This document shows positions 18,572 to 26,868 of a stretch of DNA of 64,000 nt, in pieces. Both the position numbers and the translations under genes were made by a program. Below the pieces are notes generated by a model. That model did not search any database, was not told where the DNA came from, and saw nothing but the letters and a program-made list of their open reading frames with translations. Source of the DNA: a virus; IMG/VR virus record IMGVR_UViG_3300029319_000003, positions 120,188 through 184,187 of that record; one strand, 5' to 3'. Each line of letters starts with the position of its first letter. The stretch's first letter is position 1.

Positions 18572-19807
18572 TTAAATCACCACTACGGGAGTATCTTCAA
18601 TCGCTGTCTTATTCTCCTCGATGGCATCAACAACGTGCTGTACAAACTGCTCGTAAACCGTATCGGTTGAATACTTCTCAGTCAAATGAGCCTTCAATTT
18701 CAGCGCCATTGATTCATACTTCTTGTAGTTCTTGAACACTTGCCGCATTTGCTGACGGGCACTGCTTTCAGAAGGATAACACCATTGAGAGCCTTGATTA
18801 ATGACGCCCTCCCAAACATGCTCCGGCTGTACTTCTTTTATTTCATACTTGACAGCAGCAATCATAGTCTTGTTGCGGGTGGTATTCTTCTTCTTTGACC
18901 GACTCTTGACTGGCACTGTTGAGAACTCTGCAAACCCGCCCCACTCGGGAGCAACCAGCGGAATGCCAGCAGAAGCAGCCTCAAAGGCTGGTAGACCCCA
19001 TCCTTCTCCATGAGACAAAGTAGTGTATGCTTTAATCTTGGGGTGGTCATACAAAGATAGAATTTCGTCATTCTGCATGTCGCCATGAAGCAAATAAATT
19101 TTACACAACCTTTCTTCGGGGGCTCCCTTCAAAAGAGATTTGAGGCGGCTTTCTGCATGCATACGATCCAATTTTGAATTGTTCTTAAGAGAAGTTCTGA
19201 TTACCAACCCCACTTCTTCGTTCTGAAATTCGTTAACAAATGCCACAATTGTGTTTTCAAGATTCTTTCGTGGAGCCCACTGGCTGTTCGTGATGAAGTT
19301 AAAATCATACTTCAAGTCCAACGGAACATCTACGTTGTTATATTCGCGAACTGGAAATCCAACGCTGACCACATCTGTTTCTGCAAGTTCCACACCGGCA
19401 TTATAGAACGCATCTCGCGAATGCTTTGACAAGGTGATGACCTTTTCAATTTGCGATGCTACTTGCGCCCACTCTGGTGGCACTGTTGTTGTTTCAACGC
19501 CTGCGGTATACCCAATATTAATTGGGGCAATTGGTTGCCACTCATTTGGAAGTTGCACCTGAAGGGATACATCGAACGAGTTGCCTTCTTGCATATAATT
19601 TATTGTCTTCATGAGGAGGGCGTCAATCGTGCGGCGCTGCTCATCATCCTCAACAATCCAGCCAGTTGCCCCCCAGCCAGTCGCAACCAGATAAATGTCA
19701 AACAAGTCTTCGCGAGACTGTAGGCTCTTCAGCGCAAGTCGCGCCATTTCACCGTACCCACTGCGGGATAATACTGGACCTCTAATAACGATCTTTGTTT
19801 TACTCAT
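18572..19807 (-). CDS. GT4-type glycosyltransferase
   Basis: The ATG at 19807 (MSKTKIVIRGPVLSRSGYG) is preferred over an upstream ATG at 19855 because it overlaps the previous stop as ATGA; 411 residues result. GT-B fold features are an N-terminal RGPVLSRSGYGEMARLAL loop, the donor-half strand FITNSQWAPRKNLENTIVAF and the catalytic motif SHGEGWGLPAFEAASAGIPLVAP with both Glu residues. It probably adds one sugar in the same glycan pathway as its neighbours. Acceptor unknown. Confidence 0.88.
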   Translation of the reverse strand: MSKTKIVIRGPVLSRSGYGEMARLALKSLQSREDLFDIYLVATGWGATGWIVEDDEQRRTIDALLMKTINYMQEGNSFDVSLQVQLPNEWQPIAPINIGYTAGVETTTVPPEWAQVASQIEKVITLSKHSRDAFYNAGVELAETDVVSVGFPVREYNNVDVPLDLKYDFNFITNSQWAPRKNLENTIVAFVNEFQNEEVGLVIRTSLKNNSKLDRMHAESRLKSLLKGAPEERLCKIYLLHGDMQNDEILSLYDHPKIKAYTTLSHGEGWGLPAFEAASAGIPLVAPEWGGFAEFSTVPVKSRSKKKNTTRNKTMIAAVKYEIKEVQPEHVWEGVINQGSQWCYPSESSARQQMRQVFKNYKKYESMALKLKAHLTEKYSTDTVYEQFVQHVVDAIEENKTAIEDTPVVVI

Positions 19808-21099
19808 GCTACTTCCTTCAACTCCCATGATTGATAATTTTTTCTTGTATTCCAAGAGCCATGCTCTTCAATGACGCTTGAAAGGAACTCATCCCACCAC
19901 TTAGTATAAAACTTTAAGTCATGATTTTTAAGCACAAATTGACGTGCAAGTTGACCCATTTCGTTTCGCTCTTCCACTGACATACGATACATGGTTTCCA
20001 GTGCATCTACAACCTCATCAGTGTTGATACGATCCTCATAGATATAGGGAATTGCCTGCGAGCCCACAATACACTTCGAAGATGGCTGGATGCCAATACC
20101 GAACCAGTTCTCGCCATCGGTAACCTGTTGTTGAAGACCACCCGTCATGTTAACAATAATCGGTGTACCACAAGCAAGCGACTCAAGTGTGCCAAGACCA
20201 AAACCTTCAGCGTCAGCAATATTAACGGTTACATCTGCATAGTTGTAGAAGTATGATAACATCTTTGGGTGCAACTTCGCTGTCGAGATCCGAAACTCCG
20301 TGGTAGACAGTCCCAACTCTTGTGCAATGTGTGGCAAGTCCTGACCATGTGGATCGTGAGGATCGGTGTGCATGATTAGCGTTGCCTTTTCGCGTCCGAG
20401 TCGTTGAAGCAATTCATTGAAAATATAAACTAACGTACCCGATTGCTTGCGGCGAGCGTTGCGATTATTCCAGAATATAACAAATCGCTCCTCATCATTC
20501 AGACCTGATTCTGCTTGAAACGCATCCTTCCACACATCATAAGATACTTCCACTTCTTCATCAGAATCTTGCTCTGATACTGGACAGAAAATCTGTGTGT
20601 CAATGCAGTGCGGAATATATTCACATCGCACATCTGGCGACACTGTGCGGACAATATCATCTGTAACCTTTGAAATTGTTGCAATCGCATCGCAAGAATC
20701 ATACCAAATCTTGTTAAACTTTGGATATGGATAGTTGTCCCAAACATGGTAATACACCATTGGGCAAATTGCACGGATCTCGTTTTCAATAGACCACAAC
20801 CAGTCATAAAATCGAGGGTCAGTCATAAACCAAATCATATCTGGGCGTTCCGTTCGAAGAGTTGAACGGATCATATCTGGCGTGCCATATCCCTCAATCG
20901 GAATGATTGTCCAGTCGTCGCCCCACTCTTCAGTGCGTATAGGCTGTGTGGACTTATGCTTGGCTGCTCCACCCAGTGAAACAAATTCATACTTTCCGGT
21001 TGCCAGCAAGGCTTCAATAATATACTTTGTTTGTGTTCCGACGCCCGATGGGGCTAGCGGGTGATCGCCCAAAGTTACGATCTTGATTTTGTCTGTCAT
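19804..21099 (-). CDS. GT4-type glycosyltransferase
   Basis: 431 residues; first gene of the sugar operon in the direction of transcription. The N-terminal half starts IKIVTLGDHPLAPSGVGTQTKYI with the glycine loop. The C-terminal donor half carries FVIFWNNRNARRKQSG and the E-x7-E motif in ADAEGFGLGTLESLACGTPIIVNMTGG. The family transfers nucleotide-activated sugars with retention. It is the third GT4 in the cassette, and the three share the same glycine-rich entry loop (SG[YV]G), suggesting related acceptors. Confidence 0.88.
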   Translation of the reverse strand: MTDKIKIVTLGDHPLAPSGVGTQTKYIIEALLATGKYEFVSLGGAAKHKSTQPIRTEEWGDDWTIIPIEGYGTPDMIRSTLRTERPDMIWFMTDPRFYDWLWSIENEIRAICPMVYYHVWDNYPYPKFNKIWYDSCDAIATISKVTDDIVRTVSPDVRCEYIPHCIDTQIFCPVSEQDSDEEVEVSYDVWKDAFQAESGLNDEERFVIFWNNRNARRKQSGTLVYIFNELLQRLGREKATLIMHTDPHDPHGQDLPHIAQELGLSTTEFRISTAKLHPKMLSYFYNYADVTVNIADAEGFGLGTLESLACGTPIIVNMTGGLQQQVTDGENWFGIGIQPSSKCIVGSQAIPYIYEDRINTDEVVDALETMYRMSVEERNEMGQLARQFVLKNHDLKFYTKWWDEFLSSVIEEHGSWNTRKNYQSWELKEVA

Positions 21100-21111
21100 T
21101 AGTATCTCCGT

Positions 21112-21888
21112 TTATGGGCATTCATTTGTATGGTGAAAAGGGCACCGCTTACATGAAAGCCGATTTTTAATAAAATTTTGATTGTTGATATTCCACAATG
21201 CGGTGGATGCGAGTTTCAAAGCGTTATCAATTTTCCGCTTGCCGCAAGAAACCTCAAATATCTCAACGCGATTCTTCTTTGCTGTTCTCTTGAGCAGCGC
21301 AAAGTGAGTTTGAATATCATCGAGGTCAATACCGTGTTTGGAAGAGAAAAAATGCTTATAATAAGCCAACTGATATGTGACCATCTTTTCTGCTTTGCGT
21401 CGAGCGTCCCAGCCCCATGAGCACGTTTTCCAGTCAATGACATGGTACTTGCCATCTGGAGTTTTAATCACCACATCGATGAAACCTTTAAAATTATATT
21501 CTGCATCCGTGAAAAAAGATATGGGCTCCATAATCTCTTCTTCGACAGAAACCAATTCAAAGTCTCCAAAGTGAGCCCGCAAAGCCGGAACGGCAAGAGG
21601 TGCCAATTCTTTTCCCTGAGAGCGCATCGCAGTCACCAACTTCATGTCCAACTCTTGTCGAACGTCCTCTGGCAAGCCTTGTAATTCTTTCAGGAACGCT
21701 AATTCAAACGTATGAGAGGGATCCTGCTCATCGCCCTGAAGGACTGTCTCACACACGAAGTGCAAGGCGGTCCCAAAGGCGGTGAAAGCGTTACCCTTGA
21801 ATGACTTAATCCCGTCCACATATTCAATCTTGTATGCGTGTGGGCAATCATTCCACTTCTTAAGTGCAGAAAATGAAATGTGCGGCAC
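21112..21888 (-). CDS. PD-(D/E)XK nuclease, RecB/Cas4 type
   Basis: 258 residues. The N-terminal motif ISFSALKKWNDCPHAYKIEYVDG and FGTALHFVCE match the RecB/AddB/Cas4 nuclease entry. The active-site strands are GFIDVVIKTPDGKYHVIDWKT (Asp ~138, Asp/Lys ~150), then a QLAYYK helix, and a C-terminal CKRCPFHHTNEC cluster which, with the early Cys, could bind an iron-sulfur cluster as in Cas4/AddB. Likely a DNA exo- or endonuclease in recombination or host DNA degradation. Adjacent to the basic-tailed protein at 21889. Confidence 0.88.
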   Translation of the reverse strand: MPHISFSALKKWNDCPHAYKIEYVDGIKSFKGNAFTAFGTALHFVCETVLQGDEQDPSHTFELAFLKELQGLPEDVRQELDMKLVTAMRSQGKELAPLAVPALRAHFGDFELVSVEEEIMEPISFFTDAEYNFKGFIDVVIKTPDGKYHVIDWKTCSWGWDARRKAEKMVTYQLAYYKHFFSSKHGIDLDDIQTHFALLKRTAKKNRVEIFEVSCGKRKIDNALKLASTALWNINNQNFIKNRLSCKRCPFHHTNECP

Positions 21889-22275
21889 TTACTCCTCCGA
21901 GGTGGCAGTACTCTTCTTCGCTGTAGCCTTCTTACGTCGGCGTGAAGCAGCAGGCTTCTTCTTGGCTGGTGCAGCAGCCGCTACAACTTCAACTGACGGC
22001 GTGCTTGGATCTACACCCAGTGCGGCTGCGAGGGCAACAGGAACCACTTCCGGTGCTTCAAAGCGAAAAACTCCCGACAGGCTAACGCCAGCCGTATGAA
22101 GATCGCTACTCACCACTGGATTATTTGGCATGGGGTGTCCATGCTTTACGCCTTCTGCTCGCAAGACTTCACTTACGTTGTGGCTTCGGATCTCGGTAAC
22201 GCGACCGGTGGACGGTGACACAGAGACGTGAACCTCAACTGTTCCATTCTCATTTACTTTGATTTCTTTTTGCAT
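21889..22275 (-). CDS. Protein with histone-like basic C-terminal tail, unknown
   Basis: 128 residues. The first ~90 residues form a beta-rich domain (KEIKVNENGTVEVHVSVSP...). The last ~30 are Lys/Ala/Arg-rich (PAKKKPAASRRRKKATAKK), like H1-type tails that bind nucleic acid. It starts 23 bases after the metallopeptidase gene and ends next to the nuclease start, so it may act with DNA and the nuclease. DNA binding is inferred from composition only. Confidence 0.75.
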   Translation of the reverse strand: MQKEIKVNENGTVEVHVSVSPSTGRVTEIRSHNVSEVLRAEGVKHGHPMPNNPVVSSDLHTAGVSLSGVFRFEAPEVVPVALAAALGVDPSTPSVEVVAAAAPAKKKPAASRRRKKATAKKSTATSEE

Positions 22276-22298
22276 TATTAATTTGCTCCTTTGCTCGC

Positions 22299-22979
22299 TT
22301 AATTAGTAAATTGCTCTAATTTTTCATATACTCTTGGGCTGATTTGCTGGACGTATTGTCTGTCGTCCATGTAGTAATGTTCGAAAGCATTAGCCCAATA
22401 CTCTCTTAAAGATGTTGCACCATACGGGGAAAGAAAAAGCCCCATAGCAAGAGAGTGCAGTTTATCATATCCAACTACGTCGTACAAAAAATTGTCCATC
22501 TCTTGAGTGTGCTCGGATTGAATAAAATCTAATAGACTTACATCATACCCTTCTGCTTTCAAAATGTTAAATAATCTCTTACGTTTTCCTAAAAATTCTC
22601 TTTCGACCTGACCGTCACCATAAATTTCATAACCATGAGTGTTTTCGGCAGCGTGTGCAAATTCATGAATTAAATCATCCATCATGTCTTCAGCATTGTC
22701 TTGCTGATTGGTGACGTAAATAGCGCCATCCAAATAAGCCGCTTGGACTTGTCTAATATTGAGTTCTTCAAATTGTCCTACATACACGGTGTCAACATCT
22801 TTAACTAAATGATTTGGTATTCTCATTTCCAAATGCCGAATGATATTGGTCAAATCGACTTCGGCGGGCAACGGGTCTTTAATAAACACATCAATAGTGC
22901 CAAACATTTGATACTCTCGGCGCTCGTTTAAACTTTTAGTTGCAGAATTCTTAATGTACTCTTCAAGCCTTTGTCTCAT
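22299..22979 (-). CDS. Zinc metallopeptidase-like protein (HExxH)
   Basis: ATG at 22979 is preferred (a GTG at 22988 is also possible); ~226 residues. DDLIHEFAHAAE contains the HExxH zinc motif near residue 105. Downstream REYWANAFEHYYM resembles the Glu-containing third-ligand helix of gluzincin-like phage peptidases. N-terminal IDVFIKDPLPAEVDL and the C-terminal helix have no identified role. It may process virion proteins or a host target. It overlaps the stop of the upstream 100-residue gene. Confidence 0.8.
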   Translation of the reverse strand: MRQRLEEYIKNSATKSLNERREYQMFGTIDVFIKDPLPAEVDLTNIIRHLEMRIPNHLVKDVDTVYVGQFEELNIRQVQAAYLDGAIYVTNQQDNAEDMMDDLIHEFAHAAENTHGYEIYGDGQVEREFLGKRKRLFNILKAEGYDVSLLDFIQSEHTQEMDNFLYDVVGYDKLHSLAMGLFLSPYGATSLREYWANAFEHYYMDDRQYVQQISPRVYEKLEQFTN

Positions 22980-23265
22980 CTGCCTCACTGCCTAAAGTGG
23001 GATCGGAATTGTTACCGCTAGCAGATGACCATTTAAAACCGGAATTAACATCCTCAATACCCTGCTGGTATCCACGGATCCAGTTTTCCTCTGCAACTGC
23101 CAGAACAAATTCAGGAAACTCCTTTGCTAATGTTTCAACAATCATTTCTACGGTGACGTTTCCGTCGTTTGGGGAATGAGAATCCCCCACATAATTAACC
23201 AGCCACTCCTTAATGGGAGAGGTGGGTTCTACTTCTTCTTTTAGTGTTGGATTTGAGTTTTCCAT
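22963..23265 (-). CDS. Small acidic protein, unknown
   Basis: 100 residues. ATG at 23265 is preceded by CAGGAGATAAAA and, ~15 bases further, by a strong sigma70-like promoter (23282-23310), so this is the first gene of an operon running towards the nuclease. The central helix (TVEMIVETLAKEFPEFVLAVAEENWIRGYQQGIED) resembles regulator helices, but no family is recognised. Confidence 0.8.
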   Translation of the reverse strand: MENSNPTLKEEVEPTSPIKEWLVNYVGDSHSPNDGNVTVEMIVETLAKEFPEFVLAVAEENWIRGYQQGIEDVNSGFKWSSASGNNSDPTLGSEADETKA

Positions 23266-23281
23266 TTTTATCTCCTGTATT

Positions 23282-23310
23282 AATATAACATCCTACGACA
23301 ACCTTGTCAA
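23282..23310 (-). promoter_or_regulatory. Sigma70-like promoter for the 22.3-23.3 kb genes
   Basis: Read on the minus strand: TTGACA (23305-23310), 17-base spacer ending TGT (extended -10), then TATATT (23282-23287). The start codon at 23265 follows after a Shine-Dalgarno AGGAG. Near-consensus for host sigma70. Confidence 0.85.
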
Positions 23311-23317
23311 GTATTTT

Positions 23318-24625
23318 TTATAAAATTTTTGCGGCGAGGGTTGCGACCGAACTTCTTTCTCCGCGACGGAGCGTCACATGACCTGACAATCCGTGCTCCT
23401 TCATTCGCTCAACAGCGTATGTCAAGCCGTTGGAAGTCTCGTCAATGTAGACATTATCAATCTGTTCAATGTCACCGGTTAAGACAATTTTTGTGTTCTC
23501 GCCTACACGGGTCACAATTGTCTTTAATTCATGGCGAGTAAGGTTCTGTGCCTCATCAATAATAACGAACGCATTGGAAATGGACCTTCCGCGAATGTAT
23601 GTCAGCGCTTCTATATCAATCATGCCCTTTTCCATATACAACTCTAAAGTCGCCTTGTCACCCATTAGGAACTGCAAGTTGTCCTGCACTGGTGCGAGCC
23701 ACGGAGCCATCTTCTCTTCTAGAGTACCGGGGAGGAATCCCAAATCACGCCCCATTGGCATGACCGGGCGGGAAACGACCAGCCTTTTATATGTCTGGTC
23801 TTCTTCCATAACTTGAGCCAACCCAGCAGCGAGAGCGCACAGAGTCTTACCTGAGCCGGCTTTACCAATCAAAGATACAATAGGAATGTTTGGGTCTAAC
23901 AATAAATCCATCGCAAACGCTTGTTCTTTATTTCTTGGACGCACTCCCCAAATAGGCTGCTTTATTTCTTGAATTTTCTGCAAAGGTGCGCCTTGCTCAA
24001 CATGTCTTACAAGTGCGGTCTTTTTTGGATTTGAACTTGATACAAGCATGACGTATTGATTGGGATACAAAATTTCTTCTGTTTCATCCAGCCAAACCGG
24101 TTCGCCGTTATAATACTGCTCGATAAACTGATCATCAACCAAGCATTCTGAAAACCCAGTATAAAGGCTGACCACATCTTTTACCACTTGTCCAGTGATA
24201 TAATCCTCACATGGAATTCCCAAAGCATCACACTTTACTCGCATGTTAATATCGCGGCTCACTACAATCGTTTTTCGATTGGGAGTGTCCTGCGCCTCGG
24301 TAAGAGCGGTGGCAATAATCTTGTTATCTGGAGAGTTGTCCCAATCTGCCGGAATTAATTTAGGATCATATCTCTTCGTAAAAATTAAACCAGAGCCCTT
24401 TCTAAGTCGCACTCCTTTATTTAGATTACCCTTTGAACGGAGTTCGTCTAATACTCTGATGGTGTGACGCGCATTGGAGCCCACGCCATCTTGTCGTTTT
24501 TTGTGTTTATCAATCTCATCAAGCACCTTAAATGGAATAACAACATCATTTGTACCGTATGAGTAAATTGAATTGAAATCCGTGAGGTAAACGCTTGTGT
24601 CTAATACATATGTTTTCTTTGCCAT
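23318..24625 (-). CDS. phoH: PIN-PhoH family ATPase/RNase (PhoH2-like)
   Basis: ATG at 24625 is chosen because TAGGA stands 8 bases upstream; 435 residues. Residues 1-150 are a PIN domain (TYVLDTSVYLTDF, KIIATAL, VSRDINMRVKCDALGI). The rest is a PhoH ATPase with Walker A GKAGSGKTLCALAAG, Walker B NAFVIIDEAQN and the sensor string KIVLTGDIEQID. Related PhoH2 proteins are toxin-like RNA-unwinding RNases. In phages PhoH is common and often used as a marker, with a proposed link to phosphate stress, but its function is unproven. It ends just before the promoter at 23305. Confidence 0.92.
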   Translation of the reverse strand: MAKKTYVLDTSVYLTDFNSIYSYGTNDVVIPFKVLDEIDKHKKRQDGVGSNARHTIRVLDELRSKGNLNKGVRLRKGSGLIFTKRYDPKLIPADWDNSPDNKIIATALTEAQDTPNRKTIVVSRDINMRVKCDALGIPCEDYITGQVVKDVVSLYTGFSECLVDDQFIEQYYNGEPVWLDETEEILYPNQYVMLVSSSNPKKTALVRHVEQGAPLQKIQEIKQPIWGVRPRNKEQAFAMDLLLDPNIPIVSLIGKAGSGKTLCALAAGLAQVMEEDQTYKRLVVSRPVMPMGRDLGFLPGTLEEKMAPWLAPVQDNLQFLMGDKATLELYMEKGMIDIEALTYIRGRSISNAFVIIDEAQNLTRHELKTIVTRVGENTKIVLTGDIEQIDNVYIDETSNGLTYAVERMKEHGLSGHVTLRRGERSSVATLAAKIL

Positions 24626-24738
24626 GTGTTTCCTACTTTTCCGGCATCTATAAGTAGCAATAATCCTCAAGTTTCTTCTGTTTAAATTTTATTCTTCTAG
24701 TTACAAACGGGCAAACAACTTATCTGGAGGGTTTTACT

Positions 24739-25566
24739 GTGCTGAAGAAAATTTTAACATCAGCCATGTCGGGCATTGCGCTTCTCATGGCAACTGGGTG
24801 CGCTCACGTTGGAGCGGCGACTGCGGAACTACCAACGCAATCATTTGTACAAATATATAGATCAACAAACGTCATTTTGTGCGCTGAGAGTGAAGATAAT
24901 AAGCCTCCAGAGTGTACATCAAATATTCGTGGACCAATCAGAAGCACCGCTTCTGGAGTGCTTGTAAAGAACTGGAGAAACAACTCTTTTCTTTTTACTG
25001 CTGGACATTTTTGCGAATCGTTTGAAATGAGCCCATCTGATGTTCCACCTTGGGCTGCGCCCTTTCCTGTTGCAGAAGTTAAATTCGAAGACACGTTCAC
25101 AATTATTGATATAGACGGCAATGAACACAGCGGCGTTGTCTTGAACTATGATATGTCCATTGATGCATGTTTTATGTCAAGTGATATTATCAGCAAAAGA
25201 CCTGTAGAAATATCACCGCGTGGTGCAGAACCAACAGAAGAAGTGTGGAACCTTGCCGCTCCTTTGGGAGTTTATTATACAGGAACGGTACCAACCTTTC
25301 GCGGATACTATGCTGGAATTGGAGGTCCAAACGGTGGAGGAGTTTATACTGATCTCCCTGTCGCACCGGGCTCCTCTGGCTCTATGATTTTAATTGAGAT
25401 AAGCGGTAAATACTATCTTACCGGATTGGTACACTCCGTTGACACAAGGCTTCCAGAAATTGCCTATGGTGTCACACACAGCCAACTAATTGAGTTCTAT
25501 GATATTAGTTGGAAAATGTATACCGACTCGCTCCCTCGCTTAGTAGTAATCCCAAGCGCATTTTAA
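24739..25566 (+). CDS. Trypsin-like serine protease, predicted lipoprotein
   Basis: 275 residues, GTG start with GGAGG 8 bases upstream. Residues 1-21 are a lipoprotein signal (MLKKILTSAMSGIALL... then ATG-Cys21). The chymotrypsin-fold triad is complete: His90 in FLFTAGHFCE, Asp142 in DMSIDACFM, Ser213 in APGSSGSM. LTGLVHSV matches the C-terminal strand. It would be exported and anchored in the cell envelope. This is one of only two plus-strand genes, beside tRNA genes, so it is likely a separately acquired cargo gene. Roles such as superinfection exclusion or damage to a periplasmic target are possible; none is shown. Confidence 0.88.
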   Translation: MLKKILTSAMSGIALLMATGCAHVGAATAELPTQSFVQIYRSTNVILCAESEDNKPPECTSNIRGPIRSTASGVLVKNWRNNSFLFTAGHFCESFEMSPSDVPPWAAPFPVAEVKFEDTFTIIDIDGNEHSGVVLNYDMSIDACFMSSDIISKRPVEISPRGAEPTEEVWNLAAPLGVYYTGTVPTFRGYYAGIGGPNGGGVYTDLPVAPGSSGSMILIEISGKYYLTGLVHSVDTRLPEIAYGVTHSQLIEFYDISWKMYTDSLPRLVVIPSAF

Positions 25567-25642
25567 TGGAGCCACTGATAGGACTTGAACCTACAACCTA
25601 CTGATTACAAATCAGTTACTCTACCAATTGAGTTACAGTGGC
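25567..25642 (-). tRNA. tRNA-Thr(TGT)
   Basis: Read on the minus strand: acceptor GCCACTG pairs with CAGTGGC, discriminator T, encoded CCA. Anticodon loop TTTGTAA gives TGT (reads ACA). T arm GTTCAAG is intact. The gene lies directly after the plus-strand protease stop. Confidence 0.93.
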
Positions 25643-25648
25643 AAGTCA

Positions 25649-26068
25649 TTAAAACGGAGGTGCATCACCCACCAGCCGGCTGCTGCTTTGAATCTTACCG
25701 CCGCCGACGCCGAAGAGCATTTCGATATTCAACTCTCGGCATACTTCACCTTCGGGCGTGTTGCTTTGGAAGCGATCACCGCCATTGGCAAAATATGTTG
25801 GACGCAGACGCCTCAGAGCCTCACAGACCGTCCCGTCTTCATCATCGACCTCATGGACTGCTGATACTCCTGCAAGGGCTTCAATAATCTCTGCTCGCTG
25901 TTCCCAAGGCATAAAAACATAACCCTTTTTGCGCCTTAACCAAGCATCGCTATTGATTACTACAATTACATTTCCGACGGTTGCCGCTTCTCTGATCATG
26001 CGGACATGTCCAATATGAATTGGATCAAAGCCGCCAGAAACCATCACTGTATCATATGGTGAACCCAT
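25649..26068 (-). CDS. Cytidylyltransferase-fold nucleotidyltransferase
   Basis: 139 residues, a whole single domain. The HxGH signature sits in SGGFDPIHIGHVRMI near residue 20. NSDAWLRRKKGYVFMPWEQRAEII follows the pattern of the ADP-heptose synthase C-domain and glycerol-3-phosphate cytidylyltransferase. FANGGDR and KIQSSSRLV complete the family. It activates a phosphosugar or polyol with ATP or CTP; the substrate is not readable. Located between two tRNA genes, it could support the glycan cassette. It is the second HxGH enzyme of the window (the other is fused in the 870-residue protein). Confidence 0.88.
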   Translation of the reverse strand: MGSPYDTVMVSGGFDPIHIGHVRMIREAATVGNVIVVINSDAWLRRKKGYVFMPWEQRAEIIEALAGVSAVHEVDDEDGTVCEALRRLRPTYFANGGDRFQSNTPEGEVCRELNIEMLFGVGGGKIQSSSRLVGDAPPF

Positions 26069-26085
26069 GTCTATCTCCTATTAAT

Positions 26086-26169
26086 GGTAGGGTTGGCGGG
26101 AATCGAACCCGCACGCCTTGCGGCAACAGATTTTGAGTCTGTCGTGTCTACCAATTCCACCACAACCCC
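26086..26169 (-). tRNA. tRNA-Leu(CAA)
   Basis: Class-II tRNA of 84 bases including CCA. Acceptor GGGGTTG pairs with CAACCCT (one G-T), Leu-type D arm, anticodon loop CTCAAAA giving CAA (reads TTG), variable arm TGCCGCAAGGCG, discriminator A. All parts are canonical. Confidence 0.93.
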
Positions 26170-26347
26170 TTATAATACGCATCGGAGCAGGATCGTTCCT
26201 CACAGCGGATCCCAAGCCAGTCGCCCTTCAATATTTATACTGTTCGTTTACGACCAAGAACAGCCGACATAACACGTTTGCTATGCCTTTTACTTATTTT
26301 GCTCCGACGCTCAAGTTAGTCCTTTATATGACTTAAGTCATAATATT

Positions 26348-26376
26348 AATGTAACACGCAAATCAGCAGGTGTCAA
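26348..26376 (-). promoter_or_regulatory. Sigma70-like promoter in the tRNA island
   Basis: Minus strand: TTGACA (26371-26376), 17-base spacer ending TGT, TACATT (26348-26353). It points toward tRNA-Leu, the cytidylyltransferase gene and tRNA-Thr. An ATGACTTAAGTCAT palindrome lies just downstream (26329-26342) and could be an operator. The stretch 26170-26347 carries no convincing gene. Confidence 0.8.
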
Positions 26377-26392
26377 CTAAAAAAATAAATTA

Positions 26393-26468
26393 TGGCACTT
26401 CCGGCAGGATTCGAACCTGCGACCCACGGTTTAGAAGACCGTTGTTCTATCCCCTGAACTACGGAAGC
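26393..26468 (-). tRNA. tRNA-Arg(TCT)
   Basis: 76 bases with encoded CCA. Acceptor GCTTCCG pairs with CGGAAGT (one G-T), anticodon stem ACGGT/ACCGT with loop CTTCTAA giving TCT (reads AGA), T arm GTTCGAA. The neighbouring sequence up to 26686 (217 bases) has only a weak open frame reading into this gene. Confidence 0.93.
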
Positions 26469-26686
26469 AAGGTGTACCCCCAGCACCAATTTCGCGGCAT
26501 TTAGGAACTCATTGGGCGTTGCGCCCTCTTCCTTAATCCCATGATGATGGTCTGCATCCCCAAGGCGACTTCTCATAATCAAGCCCCACATCATGGAGTG
26601 CAACCTCGCACCCGGCAGAACCCCCTGTCCCGCAACTCAGAGGATGTGTAGACTCGATAATCGCCGCTGAACGGGGTACGAGAAAA

Positions 26687-26761
26687 TGGCTGGGAAGGTG
26701 GGATTCGAACCCACGACCGAGCGGTTAACAGCCGCGCACTCTACCACTGAGTTACTCCCCA
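26687..26761 (-). tRNA. tRNA-Asn(GTT)
   Basis: 75 bases with encoded CCA. Acceptor TGGGGAG pairs with CTTCCCA, anticodon loop CTGTTAA giving GTT, T arm GTTCGAA, discriminator G. The outer pair of the anticodon stem is mismatched, otherwise canonical. Confidence 0.88.
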
Positions 26762-26770
26762 ATAAACAAA

Positions 26771-26868
26771 TGGCTGGAGGGGGAGGATTCGAACCTCCAA
26801 GGTGCGCTTTCACGAACTCACCACCGTCGAGACAGGACGGCGCGTCTGCCAAATTTCGCCACCCCCCA
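26771..26868 (-). tRNA. Unusual class-II tRNA with anticodon GTC (Leu-like body, Asp anticodon)
   Basis: 98 bases. Acceptor TGGGGGG pairs with CCCTCCA, discriminator G, CCA encoded. The D arm (TGGCGAAATTTGGCAGACGC) is Leu-like. Anticodon stem CCGTC/GACGG encloses loop CTGTCTC: U33 is present, anticodon GTC, C38 present, but position 37 is T. A ~25-base variable arm (GGTG...CACC) follows and the T arm is normal. GTC is the Asp anticodon, yet bacterial tRNA-Asp has a short variable loop. G73, GUC and C38 are Asp identity elements in bacteria. The charged amino acid therefore cannot be assigned; a degenerate gene is an alternative. Confidence 0.7.

Noticed and set aside
26084-26336. Overlapping plus-strand frames across the tRNA-Leu gene
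   Set aside because: They translate tRNA sequence on the opposite strand; typical tRNA shadows.
26329-26342. Palindrome ATGACTTAAGTCAT as a recombination or attachment site
   Set aside because: A single 14-base palindrome next to a promoter fits an operator better, and no integrase gene is present.
26373-26603. Open frame reading through tRNA-Arg (76 residues)
   Set aside because: Its C-terminal part is the translation of a tRNA gene and the N-terminal part has no start signal or recognisable fold.
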